Of a stretch of DNA of 64,000 bases, positions 19,269-28,963 are shown in pieces. A program made the translations under genes and the position numbers. The stretch lies in the NCBI GenBank assembly GCA_016708875.1, contig JADJFA010000042.1:1-64000 (forward strand), given 5' to 3'. This DNA comes from Lewinellaceae bacterium (GTDB lineage Bacteria; Bacteroidota; Bacteroidia; Chitinophagales; Saprospiraceae). The number at the start of each line of letters is the position of its first letter. Position 1 is the first letter of the stretch. Below the pieces are notes generated by a model. The model had not been told where the DNA came from and ran no database searches. It saw only the letters and a program-made list of their open reading frames with translations.

Positions 19269-21769
19269 ATGAATAAAATCCTACTTACTGCTTCGGTACT
19301 CGCTTTAATTGTCATTTGCGTATTTGCTTTAAAAGTAACCAATTTCACCAATCACCAATTACCAATCCACCAATCACTAAAGCTCCCGAACCCTCCGATT
19401 ACCTCTGGGCCCAACGCGCTTTCCCCTACGGCACCGTGCCTTCCGGCGCTTTTTACAAAGCCCTGGAACAAGTGAAAAACACAACACAGGATCGGGACAA
19501 TGATATGATTTGGGAACTCGCGGGCCCAACAAACGTGAGCGGCCGAATCACAGATGTGGCCATGCATCACACGGATTCACTGACGATTTATGCCGCCTCG
19601 GCCTCCGGTGGTGTTTGGAAATCTGAGGATGCAGGGGATAATTGGTTCCCGATTTCCGACGATCTCCCTTCCCTCAGTATAGGCGATATTGCGATAGACC
19701 CTTCAGACAAAAACACGCTGTACATTGGTACTGGCGAACCTAATGGCGGCGGCGGTTCTGTCACCTACGATGGCCGGGGCATCTTTAAAAGCAAAGATGG
19801 TGGCGGATCCTGGGCCTCGCTCGGGTTGGAAGCCTCGGGCAGTATCGGGCGCATTGAAGTGGACCCTAAAAATCCCAATCGGATATTCGTGGCGGCCATG
19901 GGACATCTTTTTGACAACAATTCCGAGCGTGGCATTTTCCGCAGTGAAGATGGCGGCGCAAGTTGGGAAAAGACGCTCTTTGTCAACGATTCTACTGGAG
20001 GAATTGACCTTGCAATCCACCCTAATAATCCCGATACCATTTTTGCCGTCACATGGCAACGTACCCGTCGGCCCAACAAACGGGTGTACGGCGGCCCGGG
20101 TTGTGGCATTTGGCGCAGCACGGATGGAGGCGACAACTGGACAAAACTTGCTGCGGGTTTGCCTACCAGCAATCTTGGACGCATTGGTATTGCCATAAGT
20201 CCTTCACAGCCAAGCACTTTGTACGCGATTTATTCTGATGAAACTGGTTATTTCAAAGGTGTTTACAAAAGCACGAATGACGGGAATGCATGGTCGCTGC
20301 TCAATGGTGGAGATCCGGAATATCCCGGTTTTGGATGGTGGTTTGGCCAAATTCGAGTCCATCCTAACGACCCCGATGAGGTGTACACTTTGGGGCTGGA
20401 CTGGGCAAAAACCACCGATGGAGGACAATTCTGGACGGGCGTTTCTCCGTATCTCCACGCAGATTACCACGCGTTTTATATTCATCCGGCCAACCCTGAT
20501 TTACATGTGGCAGGCAATGACGGAGGCATCTACATTTCCACCAATGCAGGTGCTGACTGGGAGCATCGTCCCTTCCCCATCACCCAGTTTTACACCTCGG
20601 AAATTGATTATCAGGACAATACCAATTTTTACGGTGGCGCGCAGGACAACGGCACGTGGCGCACCCTTACAGGAGGACTCGACGATTGGGATCATATTGG
20701 CGGTGGGGATGGATTTGTTACCCTCGTCAATCCGCAGGACAACAATATCTACTATGTTGAATCCCAATATGGCGGCTTTTATGGAAGCAATGGCGCAAGC
20801 GCGCCCTCGAGCAATCGTTACAACTGGAACACGCCCTACATTTTTGACCCAAACAACCCCAATGTGATGTACATCGGGGCAGACAGGCTGTTCAAATCCA
20901 CCAATGGCGGGCTTGATTGGACTGCCATTAGCGACGACTTGAGCAATGGACCAACCGGGCAAAATGGCGTTCGCTACGGCTCTATTACGACAATTAATGC
21001 CTCCTCTGTAGATGCCAATTTGCTGTGGGTCGGTACCGACGATGGTAATGTATGGGTAACTTCCAATGGTGGCGTAGATTGGACAAAGGTCTCAGAAAAT
21101 CTCCCCAAGCGATGGGTTACACGGGTGGTAGCACTGCCCTACGAAAACTATGCATTGGTTTGCCTTTCCGGCTATCGTCATTTCGACGACATTGCCCACA
21201 TTTACCAAACCACCGACAAAGGCCAAAGCTGGCAGGATGTGAGCGGAAACCTTCCAGACCTTCCGGTGAATGACCTCGTGCTCGACCCTGCCGACCCTTT
21301 CAATGTTTGGTACATCGCCACCGATGCCGGAGTGTTTTTTACAGCAGATGCTGGCGGCAGTTGGGAGCCGGTAAACAACGGGTTGCCCACAGTGCCCGTG
21401 ACCGACCTCACCACGCATGCGCCTTCCCGGACGATTGCAGCGGCCACCTACGGACGTTCCATGTACCGAGCGACCATGCCCTATATTTCCAACACCAATT
21501 CGCCACAAACAATTGAAAATGTGCGTGTTGCGCCGAATCCATTTGTCAATCAGATGCAGATTTCCTTTACTGTTTTTGAAAAACAAAGTGCCAGATTGGA
21601 ACTGTTTGACCTTTCAGGGAAAAAATTGAAAACGGTATTTTCGGGAGCATTGTCGGTCGGTGAACAGCGTTTTGATCTGCAAGGAAATGATCTGACACCA
21701 GGGGTTTATTTGCTCAAAATGACCGGGAAAAATGGAGCAGGGTTTTGTAGAAAGGTATTGAAACAGTAG
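19269..21769 (+). CDS. secreted VPS10/BNR-repeat beta-propeller protein with T9SS sorting domain (one frameshift)
   Basis: A protein of about 830 residues. A signal peptide starts at 19269 (MNKILLTASVLALIVICVFA), in a different frame from the body. The join falls in a CCAATCACCAATTACC-type repeat at 19341-19378. The body has at least nine Asp-box/BNR motifs (SEDAGDNW, SKDGGGSW, STDGGDNW, TTDGGQFW, STNGGLDW, TTDKGQSW and others). They are spaced as in sortilin/VPS10-like or sialidase-like seven- and ten-bladed propellers. The C-terminus ('NVRVAPNPFVNQMQISF' to 'RKVLKQ') is a type IX sorting domain. The enzyme activity cannot be assigned; xyloglucanase-like folds also use these repeats. A -7-like TACTTTTA lies at about 19236. 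Confidence 0.85.
19341..19378. repeat. CCAATCACCAAT-type short repeat in a coding N-terminus
   Basis: The words CCAATTTCA-CCAATCA-CCAATTA-CCAATCCA-CCAATCA run right after the signal-peptide codons. A frame change occurs inside the tract. It has the same word type (opposite strand) as the tract at 2645-2727. Confidence 0.6.
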
Positions 21770-21867
21770 ATTTTTTCTTCAAAAAGTACTGTAGAATGGA
21801 TGCATTGCTACTTTTACGACTTCAATAGGTTTACACACTCACCTTTTTTTAAACAAAACGAACGATT

Positions 21868-22194
21868 ATGATTAGCGAACTCAAAGCCTTTCTTTTTCGC
21901 GGCGACGTATTAGCACTTGCCGTGGCTGTTATCATTGCTGGCGCTTTCCAAAAAATCATTGACTCTTTGGTAGGCGATGTAATCATGCCCATCATTGGCC
22001 TGATTGTGGGAGAACAAGACTACTCATCCATCGTGATTGGAGGGAAAGAAGTAATAGTAGATGGCGTTGCCAAAATGGAAGGTGGTATCATGGTAGGCAA
22101 CTTTATCAATGCGGTACTGAATTTTGCAATCATTGGAATTGTACTGTTTTTCCTGATTAAAGCCGCAGGAAAAAAAGCCGAAGAGATCAAATAA
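21868..22194 (+). CDS. mscL: large-conductance mechanosensitive channel MscL
   Basis: This 108-residue inner-membrane channel opens under membrane tension to release solutes on hypo-osmotic shock. The N-terminal amphipathic segment 'ELKAFLFRGDVLALAVAVIIAGAFQKII' and the pore helix are standard. A short periplasmic loop carries 'YSSIVIGGKEV', and TM2 is 'NFINAVLNFAIIGIVLFFLI'. The C-terminal helix (AGKKAEEIK) is short, giving a length at the lower end of the family. Single gene with its own terminator. A -7-like TACTTTTA lies near 21810. Confidence 0.95.
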   Translation: MISELKAFLFRGDVLALAVAVIIAGAFQKIIDSLVGDVIMPIIGLIVGEQDYSSIVIGGKEVIVDGVAKMEGGIMVGNFINAVLNFAIIGIVLFFLIKAAGKKAEEIK

Positions 22195-22217
22195 AAGAGC
22201 TTTTACGAAAAACGAAG

Positions 22218-22247
22218 GGCACTCGCTTATTTGGCGGGTGCCTTTTC
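22218..22247. terminator. terminator after mscL
   Basis: GGCACTCGC pairs with GCGGGTGCC around a short loop, followed by TTTTCT. Confidence 0.8.
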
Positions 22248-22262
22248 TATTTGGAGAAGGCG

Positions 22263-22270
22263 TACGTTTG
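22263..22270 (+). promoter_or_regulatory. -7 box upstream of the lytic transglycosylase gene
   Basis: TACGTTTG matches TAnnTTTG, lies just after the mscL terminator and sits 60 bases before the next start. Confidence 0.55.
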
Positions 22271-22329
22271 TAAAGTTATTCGGTTGAAATATACCCTTTC
22301 GATTCCGCGTTCAACATAAAATACTGCTT

Positions 22330-23232
22330 ATGAATATTCCATCCACCACCCGTATCCTCCTGATTGTCAATGTTTTTTTTGCCATGGGTTTCCTGGGGCT
22401 TTGTGTTTCATCCTTTAAAAACGAGGACGACAAAACCGAGCAGCGTGTGCGCTCCGTTAACCTCGACAAGGATTTTGATTTTTGTGGCGAAAAATTCCCG
22501 ATGGACAACTGGGACGTGCGCCAACGCCTCGATGCCGAACTGCTGCGAAACGTTTATTTCCATTCTCAGACTATTCTTGCCGTCAAGCGTGCCAATGCAA
22601 TTTTTCCCATCATCGAGCCTATTATCAAAGAAGAAGGTGCGCCGAGCGATTTGAAATACCTCGCTGTCGCCGAGAGCGCACTTTCAAATGCCATTTCGCC
22701 CGCAGGGGCAAGGGGCGTGTGGCAGTTTATGAAAGATGCTGCCGGAGGCTATGGACTTGAAGTGAACACAGAAGTGGATGAGCGTTACCACCTCGAGAAA
22801 GCGACTCGCGCGGCCTGCAAATACATGAAAAAGGAAAAAGAAAGGCTGGGTTCCTGGACTTTGGCCGCGGCTGCCTACAATGGCGGACCAGGACGTATTA
22901 TCGAAGAAATGGCAAAACAACGCGCTAAATCTTTCTTCGAACTCAACCTCGCTGCCGATGAAACCATGCGCTATCCTTTCCGCATTGTGGCCATAAAAGA
23001 GGTAATGGAACATCCCGAAGAGTATGAATATTCGGTAGAAAAAGAACACCTCTACCCAGCACTCACAGAATTCAAAACGGTGTCAGTGAACGGCACGGTG
23101 GCAAACTGGGGCGATTTCGCCCGCGAGCATGGTACCAACTATCGAATGCTGAAACTGTACAACCCCTGGCTTATTGACAGCAAACTCACCAATAAAGAAG
23201 GGAAAACCTACCAGATTCGGGTGCCGAAATAG
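22330..23232 (+). CDS. lytic murein transglycosylase (MltD/Slt-type SLT domain)
   Basis: A 300-residue exported peptidoglycan lytic transglycosylase. An N-terminal hydrophobic segment (about 8-28) acts as signal or anchor. The SLT domain spans roughly 75-225, with the catalytic Glu115 in 'AVAESALSN', followed by 'SPAGARGVWQFM' and 'AAAAYNGGPGRI', all diagnostic. The C-terminal 60 residues ('VSVNGTVANWGDFAREHGTNYRMLKLYNPWL') look like a single LysM-like wall-binding module. MltD homologues in Bacteroidetes have the same order. It is followed by a long inverted repeat. Confidence 0.9.
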   Translation: MNIPSTTRILLIVNVFFAMGFLGLCVSSFKNEDDKTEQRVRSVNLDKDFDFCGEKFPMDNWDVRQRLDAELLRNVYFHSQTILAVKRANAIFPIIEPIIKEEGAPSDLKYLAVAESALSNAISPAGARGVWQFMKDAAGGYGLEVNTEVDERYHLEKATRAACKYMKKEKERLGSWTLAAAAYNGGPGRIIEEMAKQRAKSFFELNLAADETMRYPFRIVAIKEVMEHPEEYEYSVEKEHLYPALTEFKTVSVNGTVANWGDFAREHGTNYRMLKLYNPWLIDSKLTNKEGKTYQIRVPK

Positions 23233-23261
23233 GAAATTTGGATAATTTAAAACTGTTTGAC

Positions 23262-23374
23262 TTGACAAATGGAACACGGATGACACGGATGAGACACGGA
23301 TTTGCACAGATTTTTTCGATAAATTTATCTGTGCAAATCCGTGTCTCATCCGTGTCACCGGTTCCATTTGTCAA
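23262..23374. repeat. near-perfect inverted repeat of about 48 bp
   Basis: The arms 23262-23311 and 23327-23374 pair almost fully (TTGACAAATGGAACACGG... against ...CCGGTTCCATTTGTCAA). ACACGGATGA words are repeated within each arm. It lies between two convergent genes. Confidence 0.8.
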
Positions 23375-23431
23375 TATAAAAGGCTGGCATGATTGAATCA
23401 CGCCAGCCTTCATGTTGTGAAAAATACAGGA

Positions 23432-23893
23432 TTATTGGCACTCTATTGGTATCACCATACAGCAGCCAGTGTTGGGATTGAATATAACTCTGAATATGTG
23501 TGTGAAACCTGGCAGGATCGTAGCGGTAATACCAGCGCATGTGCCAGCAAAGATGCCGCAAGTGATGGGAGCACCAGTAGGATTCATCAAGGAGATGACA
23601 CTGCTATTCAGGAACACGAAACCGTCCGGATCTGCATTAACAACGTCGGAGGTGTTTATTACACTAGGATTACATGGTTGGTTACAACTCACAGGGCCAC
23701 CATCTATGCCACAGATAATAAGACCGACGCCTTTGGATATCCAGAGTGGCGAGCACGGTGCAAAACGATCACCTGCCTCTTCTTCTGTCGTAACAGGAAC
23801 GGTTGTCACAGTGCTTTCTTTTTGGCAGGAGTAAACAATAACGTTGGCCAGGATAAGTGCAAAGAGGGCAGGAATGAAGAATACTTTTTTCAT
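23432..23893 (-). CDS. hypothetical lipoprotein
   Basis: A 153-residue protein with a lipoprotein signal (MKKVFFIPALFALILANVIVYSC, Cys23) and a threonine/glutamate-rich linker (STVTTVPVTTEEEAG). A small Cys-rich domain follows with eight cysteines, among them 'CNQPCNP', 'CGIFAGTC' and a final 'GCCMVIPIECQ'. Several of these could form disulfides in the periplasm or on the surface. I do not recognise the family. The start at 23893 is set by the signal peptide; the in-frame extension to 23953 lacks one. It converges with the transglycosylase across the inverted repeat. Confidence 0.6.
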   Translation of the reverse strand: MKKVFFIPALFALILANVIVYSCQKESTVTTVPVTTEEEAGDRFAPCSPLWISKGVGLIICGIDGGPVSCNQPCNPSVINTSDVVNADPDGFVFLNSSVISLMNPTGAPITCGIFAGTCAGITATILPGFTHIFRVIFNPNTGCCMVIPIECQ

Positions 23894-24197
23894 GTGTAAA
23901 ATTGATCTAAAAATGGTGAAGAAAATAGGGCGATCTCGTGATCGTTGAGGCAAATATGTGGCCTTGCTGCCTGGGTAAAATAGGACAGTTAAGATAGCTT
24001 ATTCAGGAAAAAAAATGGAAGATGGGCCGAGATGTAAGGGTTAAAATCAAGAAATTGGCCTCTTTTTGCACCAAAACAATAAAAAAGTACCCTTAAAAAT
24101 CGGACAGAATAGAAGGCTTATTCCGTTGAACAGCTTTTGGGTTTTATTTAATATTATGAGTTTCACCCGGCTTGGTTCAAAGCGTTATCACATTATC
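23894..24197. other. intergenic region, nothing recognised
   Basis: The 304 bases lie upstream of the minus-strand lipoprotein and downstream of the minus-strand barrel-like protein. It is AT-rich in the middle (24020-24170). It presumably holds the lipoprotein promoter, but no convincing -7 box, hairpin or ORF is seen. Confidence 0.4.
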
Positions 24198-25136
24198 TCA
24201 ATTTCCTAATTTCAACACCATCCCAAACGTAATCCGTTGAATTCTACTGGTGTTGCGACCGTTAAGTATGTACCCTCCGCTCACATAAAAGCCTGTTCGC
24301 CCGTTGTCGGAATAATAAGCCGTGCCACCAATTTGGGTATAAGACACGCCATAAGCCTGAGGCAAATCCGGCACATTCTGTACATAATCCGCCCCACCCG
24401 GGGTGTGCTGCCATTCCGCCCAGCCGTCGAGGTAAAAGTGCCGTGCAGGGAATCCCAATTTTAATAAAAACGTCGTAAAGTTCTGTGGATCAACAGGCTC
24501 GTAATCAGGTCTTTGTTGGCGGATTACTGCGATGTCGGCATCTTTCAATTCGTCAAGTCTGAAATTATAGCCGCCTGTCAAGTTGAGGAAAAGCCCGAGC
24601 GGGGTTTCCCACTGAAGGATGATTTTGGCAGGTACAGTAACGGCTCTTTGTCCAAGTGCGCCCGTTACGGAGGGCTCGTAATCGCTGAGCGGAAATGCCG
24701 CGCCTGTTCCAAAAAGCACCCCGAGTTTTCCGGCTTTGCCAAGCGGAGCATAGATAGGGCGGTATTTCACAAACAGCCCGGCGTCCTGCAATCCGCTTTG
24801 AAGCGGGGTAAAAACGGCGGCAGCCGTTGCTACCAGATCGAATTTTTCGGTCAACCCGTATTCAGCAAACAGGCTGAGCATCTGGCCTTTGTAGACTTCA
24901 TCATAAGTCTGGCCGCCAGCCCCTTCAAATTTATCGGCAGTATTGAAGGAAAATGAAGGCGCCAGATCAAGCACTCCTTTACCTTTCAAATAGCCGTCCA
25001 ATGGACCTTGTGCTAAGGCGAGATAAGGAAAACACAAAATGATGAATGTGGAGTATGGACATTTGACACTTGATGATGAAGTGGAATTTTTGCAGGCGCA
25101 AAAAATAAACCGCAAAACCGCAAGACCGGAGAACAA
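24198..25136 (-). CDS. outer-membrane beta-barrel-like protein, start unresolved
   Basis: The mature part begins at 'LALAQGPLDGYLKGKGVLDLAPSFSFNTADKFEG' and continues with alternating-residue beta segments to a C-terminal 'RITFGMVLKLGN'. This looks like a small outer-membrane barrel of about 280 residues of the transporter/porin-like type common in Bacteroidetes. The only in-frame ATG is at 25136, inside the left arm of an inverted repeat, so it is unlikely to be real. The segment before LALAQ is hydrophobic (TFIILCFPY) and looks like the end of a signal peptide. An ATG in another frame at 25062 could supply its start if one base is missing. The family is not identified. Confidence 0.6.
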   Translation of the reverse strand: MFSGLAVLRFIFCACKNSTSSSSVKCPYSTFIILCFPYLALAQGPLDGYLKGKGVLDLAPSFSFNTADKFEGAGGQTYDEVYKGQMLSLFAEYGLTEKFDLVATAAAVFTPLQSGLQDAGLFVKYRPIYAPLGKAGKLGVLFGTGAAFPLSDYEPSVTGALGQRAVTVPAKIILQWETPLGLFLNLTGGYNFRLDELKDADIAVIRQQRPDYEPVDPQNFTTFLLKLGFPARHFYLDGWAEWQHTPGGADYVQNVPDLPQAYGVSYTQIGGTAYYSDNGRTGFYVSGGYILNGRNTSRIQRITFGMVLKLGN

Positions 25137-25253
25137 GAAAATTTAAAACTGCGAAGATATTGATCTCGAAAAAGGAAGGTTTTTGGCCATCTTCGGATCA
25201 AAATGCATGGTTTTATATTTTCCTGTTCTCCGGTTTTCTGGTTTTGCGGTTTA
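25104..25253. repeat. long imperfect inverted repeat (about 55-bp arms)
   Basis: AAACCGCAAAACCGCAAGACCGGAGAACA-type sequence on the left faces TGTTCTCCGGTTTTCTGGTTTTGCGGTTTA on the right. The arms continue inward with gaps to CGAAGAT/ATCTTCG. It lies between two minus-strand genes and spans the apparent start of the downstream one. Confidence 0.75.
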
Positions 25254-25281
25254 ATTCTGCTCTTGAAGAACTGCCCACTGC

Positions 25282-26133
25282 CTACTTCTTCTTGCTCCAC
25301 TCCGCGATACTCTTGTCGTTCATGCGTGGGTAGTCTTCGTTGCCATCTTTTCTGGCCAATTCGGTGCTTTTTTCAGCTACCATAATGGCATCTTTGTAAC
25401 GGCCCAGTTCGGCTAGGATGTTTGCCTTGAGGCGCAGAATCCAGAATTTTTCGCCGCCTTTTTCAAGGGCTTTATCCACCCAAACCAGTGCTTGCGCCAT
25501 GTCTTTTTTCTCCTCGTAATAGTACCGCGCAGCAGCGTTGAAATCACCAGCAGCAGGGCCTGCCATGGTGGTTTCAATGGCTTTCAACACCTTGCCATCG
25601 GTATCTGTGGCGATCGGTACGACTACTTTGGTGTATTCCCAAATAATTTCAAGGTCGGCGCCAGCATTTCGCAAGTTATTGATATTCAAGGTGAAAGTCT
25701 CCACCAAATCGCGAACGGGGAGCGATGGAACTACAACGCGCACTTGCACATCTTCTTCTTTGAAATCGGTTGGGCTTGGTACTCCTCCAAATGTGGTGTT
25801 TTTGTAAAAAATTACGGTCCATTCTTTTTCTTCAGGAATGGTGTAGAGAGCATAAGTGCCTTTCGGTAAGGGCATTCCGGCAACCTTTGTGTCGTCGGAA
25901 ACCGTTATTTTAGTGCTGGAATTTGCCCCAGTGCGCCACATTTCACCAAAAGGAACGAGTTCGCCAAACACTTTGCGACCTTTTGCACTTGGCCGGGAAT
26001 AATCCAGGTCAACTTTAATAAGACCTACGTCTTGGCTAATTTTGCAGCCTGGGCTGGGGGCTGGGGTTTTGATTTGAGCGTTTGCGACAGTGAATGCCGC
26101 GAGAAGGACTGTAAGGAAAAAGAGTTTTTTCAT
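25282..26133 (-). CDS. DUF2911 domain-containing secreted protein with TPR-like tail
   Basis: A 283-residue exported protein with a signal peptide (MKKLFFLTVLLAAFTVANA). The DUF2911 domain (about 22-175) is recognised by 'VDYSRPSAKGRKVFG'-like sequence, 'VPFGEMWRTGANSSTKI', 'LPKGTYALYTIP' and 'WTVIFYKN'. This domain is widespread in Bacteroidetes and of unknown function. The C-terminal third (about 190-283) is helical and resembles two TPR-like repeats ('ALVWVDKALEKGGEKFWILRLKANILAELGRYKDAIMVAEKS'). The start is clear. It is divergent from the M48 peptidase gene, with 75 bases between starts. Confidence 0.88.
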   Translation of the reverse strand: MKKLFFLTVLLAAFTVANAQIKTPAPSPGCKISQDVGLIKVDLDYSRPSAKGRKVFGELVPFGEMWRTGANSSTKITVSDDTKVAGMPLPKGTYALYTIPEEKEWTVIFYKNTTFGGVPSPTDFKEEDVQVRVVVPSLPVRDLVETFTLNINNLRNAGADLEIIWEYTKVVVPIATDTDGKVLKAIETTMAGPAAGDFNAAARYYYEEKKDMAQALVWVDKALEKGGEKFWILRLKANILAELGRYKDAIMVAEKSTELARKDGNEDYPRMNDKSIAEWSKKK

Positions 26134-26208
26134 GCTTTATAAAATTTTGGGCTGAAACAAAAGCAGCGTCAAATGGTTGAACCTTTACAAAAACAAAATT
26201 CAAATATT

Positions 26209-27042
26209 ATGTGGAAAAAAAGCCTTTTCATTCTGGCACTCTTATCGGTCATTTTTGCTTGTCAAAAAACGATTTTTACCGGGCGTAAATCCCTGAATCT
26301 CATCCCCAATGCACAGCTCAACCAGATGAGTATTGCGGAATACCGCCAATTTCTTAGTGAAAACAAACCCATGACTTCAGGCAAAGACCTTGATCTCGTG
26401 CGCCGTGTCGGTAACGACATCAAGGCCGCTACCGAAGTATATTACAAGTCTAAAGGGCTGCAAAAAGACCTTAAAGAATTTGCCTGGGAATTCAACGTGG
26501 TGGACGACCCGACGGTTAACGCCTTTTGTATGCCAGGCGGAAAAGTTGTTGTCTACACAGGCATTTTGAAAGTAACTCAAAATGAGGATGCGCTGGCTGT
26601 TGTGATGGGCCATGAAATCGCCCACGCATTGGCCAATCACGGCAACGAACGCGTGAGCCAAGGTTTGGTAGCACAACTAGGGCTTACTACGCTTGACCTT
26701 GGACTTGCAATGGCTCAAAAACCTGCACAAACCCGCAATTTGATCATGCAAGCTGCTGGCGCGGGTACACAATTGGGTGTGTTGCTTCCTTTTAGCAGCA
26801 AACACGAATCAGAAGCCGATGAAATTGGCCTTTATCTGATGGCAATGGCTGGATACAATCCCAGCGAGGCAGCCCCGTTTTGGGGGAGGATGTCAAAAGC
26901 GGGTGGTAGCCGCCCACCAGCGTTCCTCAGCACGCACCCGGATCCTTCCAAGCGCAGCGCCAAATTGAAATCAATGGTGCCAAAGGCCAAGGCTTACGCT
27001 AGCAAGTATCCTGTGCCAGGGAGCTCGAAGCGGAAGAAATAA
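26209..27042 (+). CDS. M48-family zinc metallopeptidase lipoprotein
   Basis: A 277-residue periplasmic peptidase, BepA/LoiP-like. The lipobox 'SVIFAC' gives Cys18, so the start at 26209 (MWKKSLF) is preferred over 26173. The zinc site is HEIAH (His135, His139), with the third ligand in 'SKHESEADEIGLYLM'. The TGRKSLNLIP segment near the N-terminus is typical of the family. Homologues degrade misassembled outer-membrane proteins, so a role in envelope quality control is likely by family, not shown here. It is followed by an inverted repeat that may end transcription. Confidence 0.92.
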   Translation: MWKKSLFILALLSVIFACQKTIFTGRKSLNLIPNAQLNQMSIAEYRQFLSENKPMTSGKDLDLVRRVGNDIKAATEVYYKSKGLQKDLKEFAWEFNVVDDPTVNAFCMPGGKVVVYTGILKVTQNEDALAVVMGHEIAHALANHGNERVSQGLVAQLGLTTLDLGLAMAQKPAQTRNLIMQAAGAGTQLGVLLPFSSKHESEADEIGLYLMAMAGYNPSEAAPFWGRMSKAGGSRPPAFLSTHPDPSKRSAKLKSMVPKAKAYASKYPVPGSSKRKK

Positions 27043-27106
27043 TAGCGCGTACGGCAGGCAAAAGCTTGAGTATTCTGAACTAGGTGCAAAATTTTGCTGC
27101 CAAGTA

Positions 27107-27159
27107 ATATTAGAGCCGCGTAGCGGCGACCTCGTGTCGCTGCTACGCGGCTCTAATAT
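27107..27159. terminator. perfect 24-bp inverted repeat after the M48 gene
   Basis: The arms 27107-27130 and 27136-27159 are nearly exact reverse complements (ATATTAGAGCCGCGTAGC facing GCTACGCGGCTCTAATAT) around a 5-base loop. It lies between convergent genes. Confidence 0.8.
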
Positions 27160-27259
27160 ATTGGGTAGTTGTTTCCTATAAACAGTGTTCCAAAATTACC
27201 TAACCTAGAACATATACCCCCAGAACTTCTTCTTTTCTTCGCGCCCTTTTTTGTCTTTT

Positions 27260-28833
27260 TCACAAAAGTGGGGTCACCGGATTGCCCCTAACATTGGCGC
27301 GGTTGAAGCCAACCACTACATAGGTATAGTATTCTCCTTCGATGGCGGTGTAATCTTCAAAGTACCATTTGTCGGCGTAAAAAGGTGTGAATCCCAATAA
27401 GTTGCGCGGATTATCGAACTTCCCGACGCCCTCCCCATCGAAACGGTAGAGGGCGAAATAAAAGGCATTTCATCGCCGGAGAGAAGCGTGCAAAGGTTCC
27501 AGGTGAGCTGTATCGTGCTGGGTGTGCCCTTTACCCTACAGACGGTGGCTGTGGCAGGGGTAGCTTTGGAAAGCGAGGGCATGGGCGGTACGAGCGATGG
27601 GTATTTCCAAAGCGAGCTCATAAGGGTATCTTGTACGCCGAGTGGGTTGCGCAGGAGCGGTTTTACAGAGAAAAATACACTGCCGCTTACGTTGGGATTG
27701 GCGCGGTTGATGGCGATTTGATTGCTTATTTCTTCCTCATTCTCCCAGTTTGGGTCGTTAGCGGAATTGTTGATTTTATAGGCTGCATGGCCAATATAGA
27801 GCTGTTTCCCATACAAATGCTTGCTCCACCAATCCACCAATATCTCGTAATCTGCGGCAGGGAAACCAATGCTCCAATAGATTTGAGGGGCCACATAATC
27901 TATCCAGCCTTTCTCCAACCAAAGCAACACGTCAGCGTATAGGTCGTCGTAACAAGTCACGCCGGCACGGGTATTGGAGCCGCGCTCTGGGTCGCGTTCT
28001 TTGTTGCGCCACACACCAAAGGGGCCGATGCCGAACTTCACGTAAGGCTTGTATTTTTTGATGGTTTTTGACACGCCTTCAATAAGCGTATTGATGTTGT
28101 TGCGCCGCCAATCGCCTATATCGGTGAAATTGTGGTCGGCTGATGCGAACTTGTCGTAATCATTGAGCGCATCGTCCAGATTGATGTTTTTTTCTTTGTA
28201 AGGGTAAAAATAATCGTCAAAATGGATGCCGTCCACATCGTAGCGGAGCACGATGTCTTTCACGACATTGGTCAAATATTGACGGACGGAAGGGCTGGCC
28301 GGATTGAAATACCACTTGTTGCCATAGCGGAAAAACCACTCGGCTTTGCGGCGATCGGGCAGCGAGCGCAACGGGTGAAGGGAGTCGAGCGCAGAGGTGT
28401 CGGGATCGAACGTAGCGCGATATGGATTGAGCCAGGCATGGAATTCCATGCGACGGTCGTGCGCCGATTTGATCATGTATTCAAGCGGGTCGAAGAGCGA
28501 ATCGTCGAGCATTGCGCCCTGCTGGCCCACCAGGAATTTACTGAGTGGCACTGTTGCTGATTTATAAAAAGCATCACCTGCTGGCCGTATCTGGACGAAC
28601 ACGGCGTTCATGTTCATGGCTTTTAAAATGTCCAGAATGCTGTCGAATTCAACTTTTATCTGCGCTGACGTGAGTCCGGGCTGGGAAGGGAAGTCAATAT
28701 TCGCCACCGTGGCAATCCAGGCGCCGCGCAATTCTGCCGGGGGTGATTGCGACACTTTTTGTGTCTGGGCTACAGTTTGGGTCAAACAGAAAACGGAGAG
28801 GAAAAGGAAGGACAGTCGCAAAGATATATTCAT
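27260..28833 (-). CDS. GHL10 (DUF187/YddW-type) family 10 glycosylhydrolase-like protein (one frameshift)
   Basis: A secreted protein of about 524 residues with a signal peptide (to about residue 23). A GHL10 TIM-barrel covers about 30-400: 'LRGAWIATVANIDFPSQPG', 'NAVFVQIRPAGDAFYKS', 'FHAWLNPYRA', 'VDGIHFDDYFYPY', 'APQIYWSIGFPAADYEILVDWW'. These match bacterial YddW-like proteins thought to act on peptidoglycan glycan or related polymers. The C-terminal part is fibronectin-III-like. As sequenced the frame ends at 27316. Shifting one base near 27463 gives 'YFALYRFDGEGVGKF' through 'GFNRANVRGNPVTPLL', ending at 27260, which is clearly the native tail. Confidence 0.88.
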
Positions 28834-28963
28834 AAAACAAGGTGGTTTTGGGGGTGAAAGTAGGAGTTTCTATTTGTTTGGTAGCATGGGGGTGGGGTGG
28901 GAAAATTACCCTTAGCATTTTATCTCTATTTTTGGGAATCTTTTCACCACTCACTTCCAAGAC

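Noticed and set aside
23393..23899. 168-residue plus-strand ORF
   Set aside because: It is antisense to the lipoprotein gene, which has a clear signal peptide and lipobox; the plus-strand ORF has none.
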